From Liolophura sinensis (taxonomy: Eukaryota > Mollusca > Polyplacophora > Chitonida > Chitonidae): a DNA stretch of 64,000 nt. Position numbers and translations under genes: made by a program. This document shows positions 1 to 11,900 of the stretch, piece after piece. The stretch spans positions 27,569,265 through 27,633,264 of the forward strand of contig NC_088303.1 in the NCBI RefSeq assembly GCF_032854445.1. Direction: 5' to 3'. Numbering within the stretch: position 1 is the stretch's first letter; every line of letters starts with the position of its first letter. The notes under the pieces are model-generated. The model was given only the letters and a program-made list of their open reading frames with translations. It ran no database searches and was not told where the DNA came from.

Positions 1-160
1 GCTGGAATAAGCTAAATGCGGCTTTTCAGCTGGATTTTCAACAGTCCATCTGAAGTCGCTGTTGCACGACTGCCATTATACGCGATGCTGTCTTCAGCTG
101 CTGTAATTATGCCGTTGCTGTGCGTGGGGTGACAGTACACAGTGTCTGTCAGTTCGTTTG

Positions 161-421
161 GGGGCCTCCGTGGCTCAGTCGGTTAGCTCGCCAGCATAAC
201 ATAATGACCCAGGAGCCTCTCACCAATGCGGTCGATGTGAGTTCAAGTCCAGCTCATGCTGGCTTCCTCCCCGGCCGTACGTGGGAAGGTCTGTAGGCAA
301 CCTGCGGATGATCGTGGGTTTCCCCCGGGCTCTGCCCTGTTTCCTCCCACTAAAATGCTGGCCACCGTCGTATAAGTGATATATTCTTGAATACGGCGTA
401 AAACACTGATCAAATAAATAG
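161..421 (+). mobile_element. tRNA-derived SINE, full length
   Basis: Starts GGGGCCTCCGTGGCTCAGTC (A-box part), has the B-box GTGAGTTCAAGTCC, the body with CCTGCGGATGATCGTGGG and AAGTGATATATTCTTGA, and an AAATAAATA tail. This is the common SINE of the window, referred to below as SINE-1. Confidence 0.92.
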
Positions 422-529
422 AGTGATGCACATATCATTATGAAAATTTGCACTTGCAAATCTGTTCAGTATTTACCTATATTTCTGACTAAGTAGGTAC
501 GAAGTTGTTATGTGGCCTAGAGGTATTAC

Positions 530-735
530 GTACTTTTAAAGCTTCCAAAGGAGACTATTTATGTGTATTTTTGTACAAAGCTTCCAATGGGGCCTATTTA
601 CATGTGTTTTTGTACAAAGTATCTGATGGAGCAAGTTTTTGGCTCAAAGGTTCTCATGGGGCTTATTTGCAGGTATTTTGTACAAAGCTTTTGATGGAGT
701 CTATTTACTAGCACATTGTATTTTGTACAAAGCAA
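530..735 (+). repeat. Degenerate tandem repeat
   Basis: TTTTGTACAAAG recurs at about 570, 609, 677 and 722 with similar stretches between (CTTCCAATGGGGCCTATTTA). A 68-residue frame at 505-711 follows this repeat. Confidence 0.7.
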
Positions 736-1740
736 AAGGTACTAACATCTGCGGTTATGCCGGACATGCGTTATCTTCACCGAACAGTCATAGTCCACGA
801 GGCTAGAACTGACCCATCAAGTAAGGCAGGACAGCTTTGCTATGCACTCTATCCCAGTGTTATTCCATTCAATCATTCTTTCATCCGTGTCACGTGATAT
901 GTGCGGATTGATTATACCCTGATAAGCTTATCCGCTCGATAAGGACACACGTCATGCACGCACACTTTATGACCCTTGGTAGCTTTCCGCTCTTCTTATC
1001 TGCCATTCCCGTGAGGTGTATTCTACATCAAATCAATTTGCCATTTCAAGTGCGTATATAGTTTTACTGTATATAGTTTTACTATCCTCAGCGCAGTGGT
1101 ACACTGTGGTTAGGCCAGCCAGCCAGTCTGATAACCGTATATATTCGCCCAGCTCACAGTGTTACAGATTCTCGGGCTAAAATATTTTAATATAAATAGT
1201 TCCTGAGACAAGCTATGCCTTTCCCCCATTTCATTCTTACATGCGCTATATGGTATGACAAAAACACCGCAATATACTGGAATATCAACTAACAAATACT
1301 TAATAATTATTTATATATTCATTCTTTCATCTGGTCTGCGACGTACGTGCATGCATACAGCGGCAAGTCAAAACTAGTGCTGGCTGTATAGCGTAACTTA
1401 AAACATTGCTTAAGGTAGGAATTTCAATAGCTTGTAGCTTATTTCAAAAATAGAACGAAATTTAAAATACAAAATATCGCCGTCCGCGCATGTATTATAT
1501 GCTTCAATCATCATTTATGAGGAGCAGATGAGGTATCACCCACAATATACAGACACGCGCAGACAAGATCAATTCTTTCTCGATCCCAAGAGAGACGTGT
1601 ATGAAGAAATGCCGGTTTGTAAATTTGACTTTAAATTGATCAGTCTATAGACGTTTGCCGGTCACATAAATTCATATTGTCTAGAAACAGCAGTATTATC
1701 ACTATGCGGCGATTAAGGAAAACAGTGCATACATACTCAC

Positions 1741-2476
1741 CTATTGGAAGGAAGTTTCAATTTTGTCACATCGGCACAGATAAATTCTACGTTTCCAAAA
1801 TGACTGTTATCTTTTCTGTTCTTTTCCACAAACTTTTCCATAAAATCCACAGAGACGACTGATTTAGCGGATTCAGCGAGAACTCTAGTGTAACGTCTGA
1901 AAGGGAAAAAAGGAACATTTACAAGGTTTACCAAAATTATACGTCACCGATTCCTTAGCGAAGATCTGACAGCCGTCCTGATGAGGGGCCAGAAGCGCAC
2001 CTTAGATGAATTAGTCAACGGGCGAAGAGGAAAGGGCCGGCATTGCCAAAAAAGCGTCTCCACGCATATCCACATAGGCCCCTATGCACATTTTGGTCCA
2101 CAACACTGTAAACATTCACCGTCCATTCGCTATAATGCTACCTGTGTTTTGTGAGCAGACTTCCTGTGAAAAGTTTTCCGTAATACAGGATAGATCACAT
2201 GCATATAGCTTTTCACATCTAGGGAACTTCCAGGAACATCGCTTTTATGTGCCAGCGTGTATCAGATGTACGTAAGTTATATGTCCAAGAACACTCACCC
2301 TATTCCGGCGCCTAGCTCGATCAAGTCCTTGCCGGCCACACTGGGAAGGTACGACATAATTTCAGGTACCTCTGTTTTTGTCAGTTCGTCAGCGTTCGAA
2401 TCCAGCATCATGCTTTTGTTGGTAACATCTTTGTCCGAATGTGTCTGCCAGAAGTCCGTCATAGCGGACCGTACGG
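1741..2476 (-). CDS. PMT: Phosphoethanolamine N-methyltransferase, 5' part (partial gene)
   Basis: SAM-dependent methyltransferase that methylates phosphoethanolamine towards phosphocholine in the cytosol. Two exons are visible. Exon 2299-2462 starts at an ATG at 2462 (MTDFWQTHSDK...), behind a short 5'UTR piece and an acceptor at 2477. It ends at a GTGAGT donor in phase 2. Exon 1741-1896 follows and ends at another GTGAGT donor in phase 2. The 106 residues hold the family signatures MMLDSNADELTK, the SAM motif I ELGAGIGRYT split across the intron, VDFMEKFVEKN and FGNVEFICADVTKLKLP. This matches the N-terminal methyltransferase domain of invertebrate PMT enzymes. No later exon (for example the FSNWLLMYL block) is found at 1-1740, so the rest should lie left of the window. 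A non-coding first exon is implied upstream of 2477 but was not identified. Confidence 0.85.
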
Positions 2477-4400
2477 CTACAATCAGGAATAAACACAGGT
2501 TGAGGATGACACGAGCTTATAAGCATGTATATGAAGCGAAACTTAATCTATGGTATATTGTGTGAGGGGGTTGTACAATGAACTTTACTATTTAATCCTC
2601 CAAGTAAATCAAACGAACTACCCACAGCGACAGCACCGCTGCCTACTCTTGCTTTATCATCTCTGCAAAACCGATGCAGATGCCAAATCACACACAACAG
2701 TTTTGAACTATTTACGCAGATCGAGCATATAGAATGAGTATTACTTTTCACATATTCCTTCTGCTTTTTAAATAGCCACTTGAAACTCATTTGTATCGAA
2801 AGGCGTTAAAACTGATCCAAAAAGTGCGCGTACAGTGACCAATAATGCCAACAGTTTTGTAACATATATGCACGATTAAACTTATGCATGCAGTATTGAT
2901 AGCTCACCATATCAAGGGGTATAACTCTGACCGGTTTCTAACACAGCTGCGCAACCTGTTACTTTGCACCTGCATTTTTGGACGTTGAAGTAAGGTATGC
3001 ATCCTTTAATGGGGGTCTTCTAATAACGAGATGCTTTAGAAATATGCCTATATACGTCAATTTAACATGTGTGTATTGAAAACTCGTCTAGGCGTGACTC
3101 CGTGGTGTCTCGAAGCTGTGTGCAGTTTTTCGTATAAACTTCACACTTGGCATTTTTGCAATGATGGATTTGTCACGTAAACCAGTGCGTCTTCATAATA
3201 GTGACGTGTGATTGTGTCTGTATCATATGAACTATTATACCCTGTAGGCCCTATATACAAAAGCCTGTCGGGCGCTGTGATAATGTGGCCTATATCCTAT
3301 TGCTGCTGTTGTAAATGCACATGACTTCTCCGCGACTCTTCTTTTTTTAAGCGATGCGGAACATAAGTTTCGTTAAACAAAAACCAGAATTGTTTGCATG
3401 TGTATGAAATTGCCTTTGTCTTATTACTTATCCATTTACACTACACTATGGTGTCATCATGCACGATTCAATGGTTACTGCCAACCTATTACATGTCAAG
3501 ATAACGCTTCTCGTACAAACTGAAAATGTACTGTTTCAGAAGTTGGCTGATTCATTAACATGACTTTAATGCGTAATAAACTGCACTAATACGGTTGGCC
3601 TCAATTACGGGGCCATTTCAGACTATAAAGTCTTCAACTTTAATGTTCTTTATAAAACCAAATGTTTGAAGCTAGATGAGAAAACTTAGCTGACATTGCA
3701 TACCACTGCATAGAACAATGCTTCACTCAAAATTTTATCGATTTTATGCAATTTTAGGCTATAAAACTCTACAGTATATATCTTGCAGATCAGACATTAT
3801 ATATCTGAACCGCCGTCGAATAAAGCTCAGGTCACGCTTTCAGGTATATGTTGTATCGACGTATTTTCATAAATGTAACAAAATCTGAAACGTCACTCTA
3901 TTTTCGTCGAAATGTACAAATAGTTCGAGATGAAAGTCAAATGTATTTATGTGTACATTCTAACCGGTATCGGTAAAGCTATTGTAATGTATAAGTCAAA
4001 AAATATATGAGCTTTATTCTGCATAAAATGTGAAATTTTAACGTTCATTCACATTTATTTTGCAATTTAATGTTTAATGTGCGCTTGCTGTAAACGTAAA
4101 CGTATATTGTTTGTATATAATACAATTAAACTGCCACAAATAAATATTGCATATGAAAATAATTAACTGATTAATAGATGCTTTTATGTGGAACGAATCT
4201 GTGCCTCCGGACAAATGCAGACCATAATATATACACGCTGCATAAAGTAAGACTTCACGGATGTTTACAAATGTACATGATGCAACGATCCCTCGAATGC
4301 AGTTAGGCTTATTCACGCATGCTTCTGCATGCGCATGCAGGAAATGAGTACGTAGACTGTTAATCTTATGTACCGGTACGGAATGAAACAGAACACAGAT
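2477..4400. other. Spacer upstream of PMT, nothing recognised
   Basis: Should hold the PMT promoter and non-coding first exon. Short open frames at 2548-2790 have no family likeness, and no other repeat or gene stands out. Confidence 0.5.
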
Positions 4401-4419
4401 GTATGTGTCTGGGGTTCTG

Positions 4420-4790
4420 TTAATGATCCTATATACAGATGATGTAATCAGGCAAAAATTACATACAAATGCTAAAATGATCCTATATACAGTTAATGTA
4501 ATCAGGCAATAATTAGATATAAATACAAAAATGATCCAATGTACAGTTAATGTAATCAGGCAATAATTAGATATAAATACAAAAATGATTCTATATACAG
4601 TTAATGTAACCAGGCAACAGTTAGGTACACATACAAAAATTATCCTGCAGTTGATGTAATGAGGCAAAAATTACATACAAATACAAAAATGATCCAATGT
4701 ACAGTTAATGTAATCAGGCAACTATTAAGTATTAATACGAAAATGATTCTATATACAGATCATGTAAACAAGTAATAATTAAGTACAAAT
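4420..4790 (-). repeat. 54-bp tandem array with an in-phase open frame
   Basis: About seven units with ATGATCCTATATACAGTTAA plus TGTAATCAGGCAATAATTAG. Because 54 is a multiple of three, a 197-residue minus-strand frame (4074-4667) stays open with an 18-residue repeat (VYRIIFVFISNYCLIT...). I judge the frame incidental. Confidence 0.85.
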
Positions 4791-5700
4791 TATACCTAAA
4801 TTATCTTACCGACTTTCCCAGACATTTTCGACCCCAGGAATTATTGTGCGGTATTTTACGCTACCGGTATGTATCACGTTTAGCCGCCTTACGATATAAC
4901 AGAGGTGAGAATACAGAAATTGCTGATGAGAGGCAATGACCTAGCCCAGGAGATGTCAAGAAATAACTAAGAGGCACTAAGAACGAGTCTCTTTTAAACT
5001 GTCAAATTGATGAGTAGACAGGTCAACTGAGCATTGAGACCCGGTTTTAAAACATCCTCTTATCGTTAGGTGTAATACGTCTCAATAAAGGGACAACCTT
5101 TTATATGAACAAACTTTCCATCATTCGCTATATTCGCTCTGAAAGGTCAAGGCCATGCATGCGTGGCACATAGCGTGATAGACTACAGCGCGTAAATCGT
5201 TATGCCCCTACATACTGAATGCTGTGGAACTGTACAAAAGCTATATGACAGACCTACGTGTGATCGCTGACGGATGGATCATACGTTGTAGAGCGCGTGT
5301 TCCCCTCTCTAGGCTCGCTTTACATGACTGCCACCATTAGACAAGCTGTCGGCATCTACGTTCGCTTTACCTCATGAGCCTGTGAGACGTACGTAGGCTT
5401 CTTTATACATAGGGTTAGCCTTACCACTAGTGTCCAAGCGTGGGACCACTTTCTCAGCATCTTCATTTAAATTGTTTCAGGTATTGGTTGTAATCATATT
5501 GTAGATACTTTAGTTAAATAGAATGCATGTGTATGAAGTATTGTTTTAAACAAAGGTTAAGACAGTATTTGTGTTTTCTGACATTATTTCCAGCCTCATC
5601 GCGCTAAGTATACATATATATTGTCTTGTATATACATGCATATACAATAGGACAGCATGTGGTTTCATAGCCTCACTCGGGGGACTTGTGTGCATGGCAG
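4791..5700. other. Spacer, nothing recognised
   Basis: Unique-looking AT-rich sequence. No coding exon or repeat identified. Confidence 0.5.
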
Positions 5701-5705
5701 ACTGT

Positions 5706-5931
5706 TCAGCGAGCTAGCGCAGCAAAATAAAACCAGCCTCACCTAAGTGCGCTGTGAGTGCAAGCCCAGGTCATGCTGACTTCTTCTCCGGTCGTACATT
5801 TACTTCGGAATTTCCTCAAGCAACCTGCGGATGACGGTGGGTTCCCCCCACCCACCCCCCAGCCAAAATGCTGGCCGCCGTCGTTAAAGTGAAATATTCT
5901 TGAGTTAGTAAAACACTAATCAAATAAATAA
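5706..5931 (+). mobile_element. SINE-1 copy, degraded
   Basis: Retains GCTAGCGCAGCA, a mutated B-box (GTGAGTGCAAGCCC), CAACCTGCGGATGACGGTGG and the AATCAAATAAATAA end. Confidence 0.85.
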
Positions 5932-6109
5932 TAAGTGAATACCGTAATTAAATATAGTTTCACACAAGTCTGTGTTCTCATCTAGCTCGACCATATATCT
6001 GATAGTCACATTCCTGTGTTAGAATTTGTCATGAGTTATGCCACGATGACATGTTGAGAAGTTTAAAAATGGCTTGTTTCTTACGTTAGATTGGATTACG
6101 TGTGTAATG

Positions 6110-6241
6110 TGGAATGTTTTTTTTTTTTTGTTGTTTTTTTTTTTCTTTGGATTGTTTGTTTTTTCTTTTACCTTTGTTTTTTGTTTATTTGTTTTTTTTA
6201 TCTTTTACCTTTTTTGTTATTTATTTTGTTTATTTTTTTGG

Positions 6242-6280
<39 letters not shown>

Positions 6281-6305
6281 ATATATATATATATATATAT
6301 ATATT
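6110..6305 (+). repeat. T-rich tract followed by (TA)n
   Basis: Poly-pyrimidine run rich in TTTTTT and TTTG from 6117 to 6240, then alternating TA from 6244 to 6304. The frames of 134 and 82 residues over it are low-complexity artefacts. Confidence 0.95.
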
Positions 6306-6444
6306 AAAGAACAGGAACGTTTCTCAACAATATGTTACAGCGATTTCCAGGTTCAAGTCTGAGCAGGCCTGTAACTTTCTCAGCACGTTCAGCGTTGATA
6401 ACCGAATGTTTACACGTACGTCTGCGTCTTTTAAGATGGGTCGA

Positions 6445-6702
6445 GGGGCTTCCGTGCCTCAGTTGGTTAGCGCGCTATCGCAGCGTAATGACTAAGAAGC
6501 CTGTCACCAATGCGGTCGCTGGGAGTCCAGCTCTTGCTGGCTTCCTCTCTGGCCGTAAGGGGGAAGGTCTGTAAGCAACCTGCGGATGGTCCTGGTTTTC
6601 CCCAGGCTCTGCCCGGTTTCCCCCCACCATAATGCTGACCGCCGTCGTATAAGTGAAATATTCTTGAGTACTGTGTAAAACACCAAATTAAATAAAATAA
6701 GA
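6445..6702 (+). mobile_element. SINE-1 copy
   Basis: GGGGCTTCCGTGCCTCAGTT head through AAGTGAAATATTCTTGAGTA and an A-rich end. Only 500 bp from the previous copy. Confidence 0.9.
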
Positions 6703-7562
6703 TGAGTCGAGATTTGACTCTGTATATGTCAAGTACCTTACGGTTATTATGTTCCCCCCCACCCTTACAAAATCTAATAACGATGTATCACAAAGGGCTA
6801 GGGTTTCCTCATTCTTTCATCATCTGACAACAGCGTATCGTGTCATACACCGTTAGGTTTTCTTCACCCTTACAAAATCTGACAATAGTGTATCATATAT
6901 GGCTAGGTGTCCTCCGTCCTTACAAAATCTGACACCTGTACTTATAATACTCGTATGCGGACCGAATTGCTCAAGAGTAACACTTTTTTTCCATGGTGAC
7001 CCATAATTTTACCATGGCCAGTTCTGTTTTTTAAAGTGTATTAATGTTGGACGACAAAACTGATTCCTTCTGCATTGTTAATTACAGATGCAACATGGGA
7101 GAACTAAGTGTAAACCTTGACACAACCTTGTGAACAACTGATTCAAGGTCATGACCTTGTGGAATATCAGCTCTGGTCTTATAGGGCCTACCATCATATA
7201 CGTGGCAATTAAAACCAAAACATCGTCCGATTCAGATGATAAATATTTCAGACACACTCATGTTGGATTCTTCCAAGACTTAATTGCCCAGTTTATGTGA
7301 AATGTATGGTGACAATGTGACTTATTTCCGGTCCTCGACCCAGGTATAATCGACTGACTTGATGGAGTGGCTGATTGCTGTTTAACGCCGTGTGGAAGAA
7401 TATTCCACTTATATGCTTGAGCGAGGTCAGGTTTATGTGTCAGACATAATCGAAGCTTCACAAGTACATACACGTATAAATGTATTGCGCAGCGAACTTT
7501 GAACATTGACATGGTTAGAGCTCAAAGGTGGTCCTTTGTCATTTTCACGGGAACATTTGCAT

Positions 7563-7811
7563 GTATTTATTTGATTGGTGTTATTGGTCGTACTTAAGAA
7601 TATTTCACTTATGCGACGGCCGCCAGGATTCTGGTGGGAGGAAACCGACCATAGAACTGGAGAAACCCACGACCATCTGCAGGTTGCTGACAGGCCTTCC
7701 TACGTACGATCGGAGAGGAAGCTGTACAAGCTGGACTTGAACTCACAGCGACCGCATTGGTGACAGGTTCCTGGGTCATTGCCCAGCCTTGGCGTGCTAA
7801 CCGCCTCGGTT
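7563..7811 (-). mobile_element. SINE-1 copy
   Basis: Reverse complement order: tail TTTATTTGATTGGTGTTA, body GAATATTTCACTTATGCGAC, then B-box GGACTTGAACTCACAGCGAC and the GCTAACCGCCTCGG head. Confidence 0.9.
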
Positions 7812-7854
7812 TACTCTACTATATTACTATAAACAAAACAAATCACAACCAAAA

Positions 7855-8325
7855 GGTGAGCGCAAAATACGAGCTGACCGGTGTGCTGCCAAGCACATCA
7901 CGACAGGCGCAAACTGCGAGCTGACTTGTGTGCTGCCATGCACATAACGACAGGCGCAAACTACGAGCTGACTTGTGTGCTGCCATGCACATCACGAAAC
8001 GCGCAAATTACAAGCTGACTTGTATGATGCCATGCACATCACGACAGGCGCAAACTTTGAGCTGAATTGCGTTTTGCCAAGTGCATCACGAGAGGCGCAA
8101 ATTAAGAGCTGACTTGTGTGTTGCCATGCCCAACACGACAGGCGCAAACTACGAGCTTATTTGTGTGTTGCCGTGCGCATCACAACAGGCGCAAATTATC
8201 AGCTGATGTATGCTGCAATGGACAGAGTGACTGGCGAAAATGACGAGCCGTGGTGTGTGTTACTAAGCGCATCACGAGCTGGAGCCTGTGTTGCCATGGG
8301 CATTACGACAGGTGCAAATTAGAAA
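7855..8325 (+). repeat. 47-bp minisatellite
   Basis: About ten units of CGACAGGCGCAAACTACGAG plus CTGACTTGTGTGCTGCCATG. It starts about 45 bp from a minus-strand SINE and lies in the spacer between PMT and C20orf96. Confidence 0.9.
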
Positions 8326-8699
8326 CAGCTTTTTAGAAATCGGAAATTATTTAACCAGAGCCGTTCACTATATACGCCAATAACACGACATGGAAATACT
8401 GTAAGGGTGAACACTACGCGAACAGAAGGGACATTGTCTGGCGGATGCAAACAAGTCAAGGTAATGGTACCCAGACACACATTCTTAAAACTTGGTAAAT
8501 CAGATTTTCATAATATTTCTTCTATGTAAGGTTTCCTTGTGGCTGCATAAACAAGATAACGTTATTTACAAAAACTATTACCAGAAAAATAATTCAAAAA
8601 GCTTTGAAAAAAAAAATGGCCGCCCAGCTCCATTCTAAATCCTGAGCAAAGTTCAAAGTTTACACAAGATCGTTTTAGTTTTTAACGAAATAAAACAAC

Positions 8700-8705
8700 T
8701 TTAAT
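8700..8705 (-). promoter_or_regulatory. Candidate poly(A) signal for C20orf96
   Basis: ATTAAA on the minus strand, about 260 bases after the TGA. Confidence 0.4.
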
Positions 8706-8961
8706 CCATATACAAAATTATTATACACAAATATTCGAGGCGAAGCCATAATCGCTGCTGACAACAGTTACAGAAAGATTCTGATGCTGTAGACAGTCAC
8801 ATTCCAACAGCTCGCTTCTTTCTGGACCTTTGGCTGACCGCGGGTATTCTGACTCAGGTTCCAATGTTTCAGGTATATTAATCATCCACCGCCGTGTTCT
8901 CTCGAGCATGCACTGAAGGATGCAGCAATAGTCCCATGTTGTACAGCATGATGTGGACATC

Positions 8962-11900
8962 TCAGATCGGTAACCACTGATGGACAGGGATGTCCAAAAC
9001 AACGTCCATGTCCGGTGTGCATCTGAAAGGACAAAGAAACGAATAGCTCTGTATAGACACTAAACACATGCTGTTCGTTTACAAGTCCAGATAGCCACGT
9101 TTAGTCACTACGGGAACCAATATATATAATGTGTATGTGTATGTGTGTGTGTGTGGGGGGGGGGGGGGGGGGGGGGTCTGTAAATATGTGCATATACTAA
9201 AAAAACAGGCGAAAAAAGCCTCATAAGGTTATTGTACAAATACGTCAGCTTTACCATTTCTGATAAAAGGAAACAATGGTAGTTTTGATATTTCGAACAC
9301 TGGCTTCACCAACGCATCGAATAAATCATTCGGACAAACCTGAGATGTGTGGACCGGAAAACATAATCCATGGTCCTAATGTCAACGAACTCAGAATGAG
9401 TTTTTGAATGAGCAATCTGAATGAAAGTAAGCGAGGTACAGAAATAAATCTGCTTCATGAATTTTGCAATTTTATATTCCTATAAAGAATGTATGTATAC
9501 ATGCTTTTGGCATTTACATGGTACTTAAAAAATTTTCAGTTATATGACGAGGAGTGATCATTAGGTGTGTGTATACAAAAACTTTGTCTTCTGGTGGCAG
9601 ATAAAATCCCCAACAATGCATACTACCACCACAGAAGTATCATGCCGAAGACACCACACATGACAACCCCACCCAGATACATTATACCGACACTGGGCCA
9701 ACTAGTCCTGTTTTCTCGCTAAGCGAGAGTACCATTTATTAGTTTTCGGTGACCCCACCAAGTCTGATCCCTGGTCACCCGATTTCAATGCGGGCACTTT
9801 AACCATTAGGTCACCGAAGCGGTCTCGTATGAAAACTACGTATTAACAAATTCAATATATATAGTTTAATAAGTTATATAGCACAACTCAAGTCTTACTT
9901 TTCACGAGTCGGGAAAAATTCCGGAAACATCTGCTGCCTGAAGTTCGTTCTGGGATCAAACAGTAGTTTATTTACTTCAGCTGTTAACTCCATCGTGGCT
10001 CTCTCTAAATCTTCCTTTTCTCGTCGGTGAAACTCCACTTCCTGTGAAGACAAAAAAAGAAAGTTTTATAGAAAAGTCCGTTCACTGAATAGTGCATGCC
10101 TTGTACAAAGATATAGCCAAACCGTCTTATAACAACACGTTTCCACTTAAATGGAAAACTTCCATTAGCTCCCAGTTTTGCAATTGAAATGGCACATCAT
10201 GCTTGTTATTCAACTCGTTACAAAAGGCAAACAAAAGCTTCCCGTTCACATAACGCCATCGTTGTGTGCCTCAGCAGTCATGCATATAGAATTATACAGC
10301 AAAACTCGTAGTAGCTATCAGATCTGTTTCATTCTTCCCGTCTTAGCCTTCTTGGTCAGGCTTCACGAAATTTTCTAATTTCAGTTACTTGCTTAAAGGA
10401 TTAGTGTCCAGACTTATTATTTATTTATAATTACACACCCTATATCAACTGTTAATTAGAGATAAAAAAAATCTGAAATGGTACAGCAAGTAAGACAACA
10501 CTTATAATCATTAGATAATGACGATGGTTTATGCCTATTTTCCGCCAACAGTCGGTAATCTCCGTCCATTTACGTCATACAAGACCAACCGTTACAATCT
10601 GCCAGAGCTTCGCCGTTTAGCTCAGTGTTAAAAAAAGCTGCAAAAGTGACAAAAAGCATATCGAAATTCTCCACGCACTGGTTTGTTGTTCTACAGGGGG
10701 TTGTTAAAACAAGTTATCGAACAATTAGTTTTTCAAAGTTTCCAGTTGATTGGGCAGCATGATCTATAAGCACTTTCCACAATGCCACCTGTACACAACG
10801 ATTAGAAAATACAATAAAACTGAACTAAAACCCGAATCACGTACAAGATAGCAAATCTCTGGGTACACTGACGCCAACGTCCACGTCGTCTTTGTAGCCT
10901 AAACCACTACATGGGCAAAGGCTATTCGAAATGATAACCAAAACAGTTGGCATCGCATACAGGTGTGAATTTAGACTCCCTCAAGGAAAGGGATTAGGTT
11001 TACTGTAAAGAGGACTGTGGCAAAAATATAAAATAAGTATTAAAACTTAAGATATACACACGAAATGTAACACAGGACAAGGCCATAGCTTACCCGTCCG
11101 TATTACAACTGCGCCTGAAAATACCTGGACACATATCAAATTCATCGTCTGAAAACTCAGAACGTCATGTCTAGTCAGAGCAGTTGGCATCATAAATCGA
11201 ACTATTGGTTCAAACTGATACATCAGAATGTATATGCTACTCTATAGTTGAATTCGATCGCTAAAGTAAAGATCGTTTTGATAAAAGTTAGCCAGTTCTA
11301 GCGTCCCCTCTGAGCCGTACTGGCAGCCGGCTGGAAATCGGCTAAGGCAGGATATCTAATATTTAGGTGGATTATAGTCATTACTGCCTTTCTCCGGAAC
11401 CATTCCAGTGATATTATTGTTCACATGGGTTATAATCTTGGTAATCGGGACCATTTACCAAATTTAGACACAATCCTTTACTGTTTTGTCTAAGCCCAAA
11501 ACTTAAATAAGTGTGGTATTATGTTGCTTAAGCAAAACACTTTTAAACTAATGAAGTTTTATGAAAACCGGCCCCAGAAATACAAATAAATGTGAACGTA
11601 GAGCTGGGGACATAGCCAATCGATCTCAGCGGTAAGTAAGTATACAAAGATGAGGTTCAATATAATTCAAACCGTTACATTGTTCACATTGGTCTCCCCA
11701 TGTGTTCACGTGGTACATGTACGATGAAGCAGAATTACGCCGTGCACAAATACTGCTGCATGCGTGGGTCTCAGGGCGACCTATATACTTCGTGTTCATT
11801 CATCAGGTTTGTTTCGTATCTTATCTGCGCGGTTATATGAACACGTAGTTTTCATTAAAGCACTGTTAGACACTGCAGGGATGTTGCTGCGTCATGCCGT

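Noticed and set aside
161-260. True tRNA genes at SINE-1 heads
   Set aside because: A- and B-box signals are present in many copies, but each is joined to the same body and A-rich tail, so they are SINE promoters.
1110-1295. Possible further PMT exon
   Set aside because: The frame lacks the methyltransferase motifs expected after LKLPSNR and has no matching acceptor phase.
4074-4667. Open frame of 197 residues on the minus strand
   Set aside because: The 54-bp repeat is divisible by three and keeps the frame open; hydrophobic repeat peptide, no family features.
6091-6495. 134-residue Phe-rich frame
   Set aside because: Translation of a poly-T and TA tract running into a SINE.
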